Assembly: GCA_947167555.1 (NCBI GenBank)
Contig: CAMVIO010000124.1
Span: forward strand, 1-6,346
Length of the DNA stretch: 6,346 bases
Direction of reading: 5' to 3'
Source: an uncultured Selenomonadales bacterium
GTDB lineage: Bacteria > Bacillota > Negativicutes > Selenomonadales > Selenomonadaceae
Part shown: positions 5,382 to 6,346 of the stretch, piece by piece
How positions within the stretch are numbered: the stretch's first letter is position 1
Layout: each line of letters opens with the position of its first letter
Program-made: the position numbers and the translations under genes
Notes under the pieces: generated by a model
Database searches by the model: none
The model's input: the letters and a program-made list of their open reading frames with translations, nothing else
Told to the model about the DNA's origin: nothing

Positions 5382-6239
5382 ATGAAACGAAGGATTATAG
5401 GATTACTGGCGGCTTTACTGCTCCTGCTGTGCAGTGTCGCCATGGCGGCCGGCGCAGACTTTGAGCTGAACCGCATCGAAGCGGACGGCTTCGGCCTCCC
5501 CCCAGATTCCGTAGTCAGCGAAGCGCAAGCCCGCTTGATGGCACGACGCGCTGCCATCTCCGACGCCCAGCGCAATCTCGCAGAGCAAATCGCGGGCGTG
5601 CAGGTCGATTCTGAAACCACCGTACAAAATTTACAGGTTTCCAGCGATATAGTGAAATCTCGCGTCTCCGCACTGCTGAAAGGCGCGAAAGTCATTTCCG
5701 AATCCTATGAGGACGGCGCTTGTCATGTCGTCATGGCGCTCCCATTGTACGGCGTGAACAACTCCCTCGCTTCGGCAGTACTGCCTCGTACGACACGCCG
5801 CGAATCGTTCCCGGCAACCATCCTGCCCGAGCCGGACGAACCGCTCTACACGCCGACCGAGCCGGAACCGACGACCATCCCCACCACCTCGACCATCACG
5901 AACCGCCAGAGCGGAACCTACACCGGCGTCATCGTCGACTGCACGGGCCTCGGCCTCCGCACGGCCATGTCCCCGGTCATCAAGACCACAGCTGGCGAGC
6001 CAATCTACGGCTATAAGAACCTCGATTCCAAAAAGGTAATCAAGAACGGCATGGCAGGCTACGCAAGCAGCTACAGCGGAAATGTCAGCCGCGCCGGTTC
6101 GAATCCCCTCATCGTCAAAGCCGTAGGCGTAGACCACTACTTCAACCCGGTGGTCAATGTCGCCGACGCGAAGATAATCCTCGAGGAAAACGGCTACACC
6201 CATTTCCTCGACAACTGCGCTGTTGTGTTTATCAGATAA
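5382..6239 (+). CDS. Exported LPP20-family protein with conserved C-terminal domain
   Basis: The 285-residue product has a signal peptide (MKRR, a leucine-rich core, cleavage likely after AMA at residue 22). LLLC at 14-17 is not a proper lipobox, so unlike Helicobacter LPP20 it is probably not a lipoprotein. Residues about 28-125 are the LPP20 domain (AQARLMARRAAISDAQRNLA, VDSETTV, SALLKGAKVISESYEDG, ALPLYG). A Pro/Thr-rich linker spans about 136-178. Residues 179-285 form a second conserved-looking domain (YTGVIVDCTGLGLRTAMSP, IYGYKNLD, NPLIVKAVGV, and THFLDNCAVVFI at the end), a pairing I know from LPP20-type proteins of other diderm bacteria. AAGGAGGAG precedes ATG 5382. FlgP of Vibrio and Campylobacter belongs to the same family, and its neighbour here is FlgT-like, so the two may work together in the periplasm or at the outer membrane. 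The molecular role is unknown. Confidence 0.82.
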   Translation: MKRRIIGLLAALLLLLCSVAMAAGADFELNRIEADGFGLPPDSVVSEAQARLMARRAAISDAQRNLAEQIAGVQVDSETTVQNLQVSSDIVKSRVSALLKGAKVISESYEDGACHVVMALPLYGVNNSLASAVLPRTTRRESFPATILPEPDEPLYTPTEPEPTTIPTTSTITNRQSGTYTGVIVDCTGLGLRTAMSPVIKTTAGEPIYGYKNLDSKKVIKNGMAGYASSYSGNVSRAGSNPLIVKAVGVDHYFNPVVNVADAKIILEENGYTHFLDNCAVVFIR

Positions 6240-6270
6240 GGAAAACAAATCGTTTCTATTGTATGTCAAA

Positions 6271-6303
6271 GGGGCTGGCGCACAGTTTTGGCTCCCCATA
6301 AAA
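6271..6303 (+). terminator. Weak possible terminator after the LPP20-family gene
   Basis: GGGG (6271-6274) and CCCC (6294-6297) can pair, with an imperfect inner extension (CUGG with GGUU) around a bulge, followed by ATAAAATT. The stem is poor and the T run is missing, so this may be a decayed terminator or nothing. The rest of 6240-6346 holds no gene I can support. Confidence 0.25.
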
Positions 6304-6346
6304 TTCATTGCATAAATCTGGCAATCCTTCCGGTTGCATATGATCA

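Noticed and set aside
5382..5450. Lipoprotein signal in the LPP20-family protein (Cys17)
   Set aside because: LLLC lacks the small residue required before the cysteine, and a normal signal peptidase I site (AMA) follows.
5631..6308. 225-codon minus-strand open frame opposite the LPP20-family gene
   Set aside because: No recognisable domain, no clear ribosome binding site, and it lies antisense to a gene with a signal peptide and family motifs.
6308..6340. Repeated TTGCATA near the right edge
   Set aside because: A 7-base repeat in AT-rich DNA is easily due to chance and has no further structure in view.
1..6346. tRNA, rRNA, CRISPR array, insertion sequence or phage features
   Set aside because: None seen on either strand: no spaced repeat arrays, transposase motifs, terminal inverted repeats or tRNA-like cloverleaf sequences.

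Overview
This window looks like a chromosomal segment of an anaerobic diderm Firmicute (Negativicutes, Selenomonadales/Veillonellales type). That assignment is an inference from three things: strong AGGAGG-type ribosome binding sites and Firmicute-style promoters in AT-rich spacers, a respiratory complex I operon in the order A-B-C-D-H-I with no E/F/G, and secreted FlgT/LPP20-family proteins that normally belong to organisms with an outer membrane. No species can be named from the sequence alone.

Left part, minus strand (1-3943): a tightly packed nuo operon, read right to left as nuoA, nuoB, nuoC, nuoD, nuoH, nuoI. The left window edge cuts nuoI, and the operon presumably continues with nuoJ-N. 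Neighbouring genes overlap or lie within 13 bases of each other, which suggests translational coupling. nuoD runs straight into nuoH, so the NADH-input module genes (nuoE, F, G) are not at their usual place. The encoded machine would be the quinone-reducing connecting module plus membrane arm of complex I, probably fed by ferredoxin or another donor.

Middle (3944-4246): a 303-base AT-rich divergent spacer. On the minus strand it holds a good sigma-70-type promoter (-35 TTGCAT, 17 bases, -10 TATACT). Between that promoter and nuoA is a leader of about 140 nt containing a short ORF with its own Shine-Dalgarno and a strong intrinsic terminator (16-bp stem, one bulge, then TTTTTGT). A competing 5-bp hairpin can take the 5' arm of the terminator. 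This is the layout of a transcription attenuator in front of complex I and is the most interesting item here. The spacer also has an 11-base direct repeat, TTTTTCCAAAA, whose copies start 41 bases apart and sit inside an imperfect inverted repeat.

Right part, plus strand (4247-6239): two genes in a probable operon. Both encode exported proteins with Sec signal peptides. The first resembles FlgT (N-terminal domain plus a FlgT-middle/CsgG-like domain). The second belongs to the LPP20 family (related to FlgP) and has a conserved extra C-terminal domain. In Vibrio, FlgT and FlgP build flagellar basal-body rings; here the pair stands beside a respiratory operon with no flagellar genes in view, so a role in the cell envelope is likely but not shown. 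The final 107 bases hold no gene that can be supported and only a weak possible terminator.
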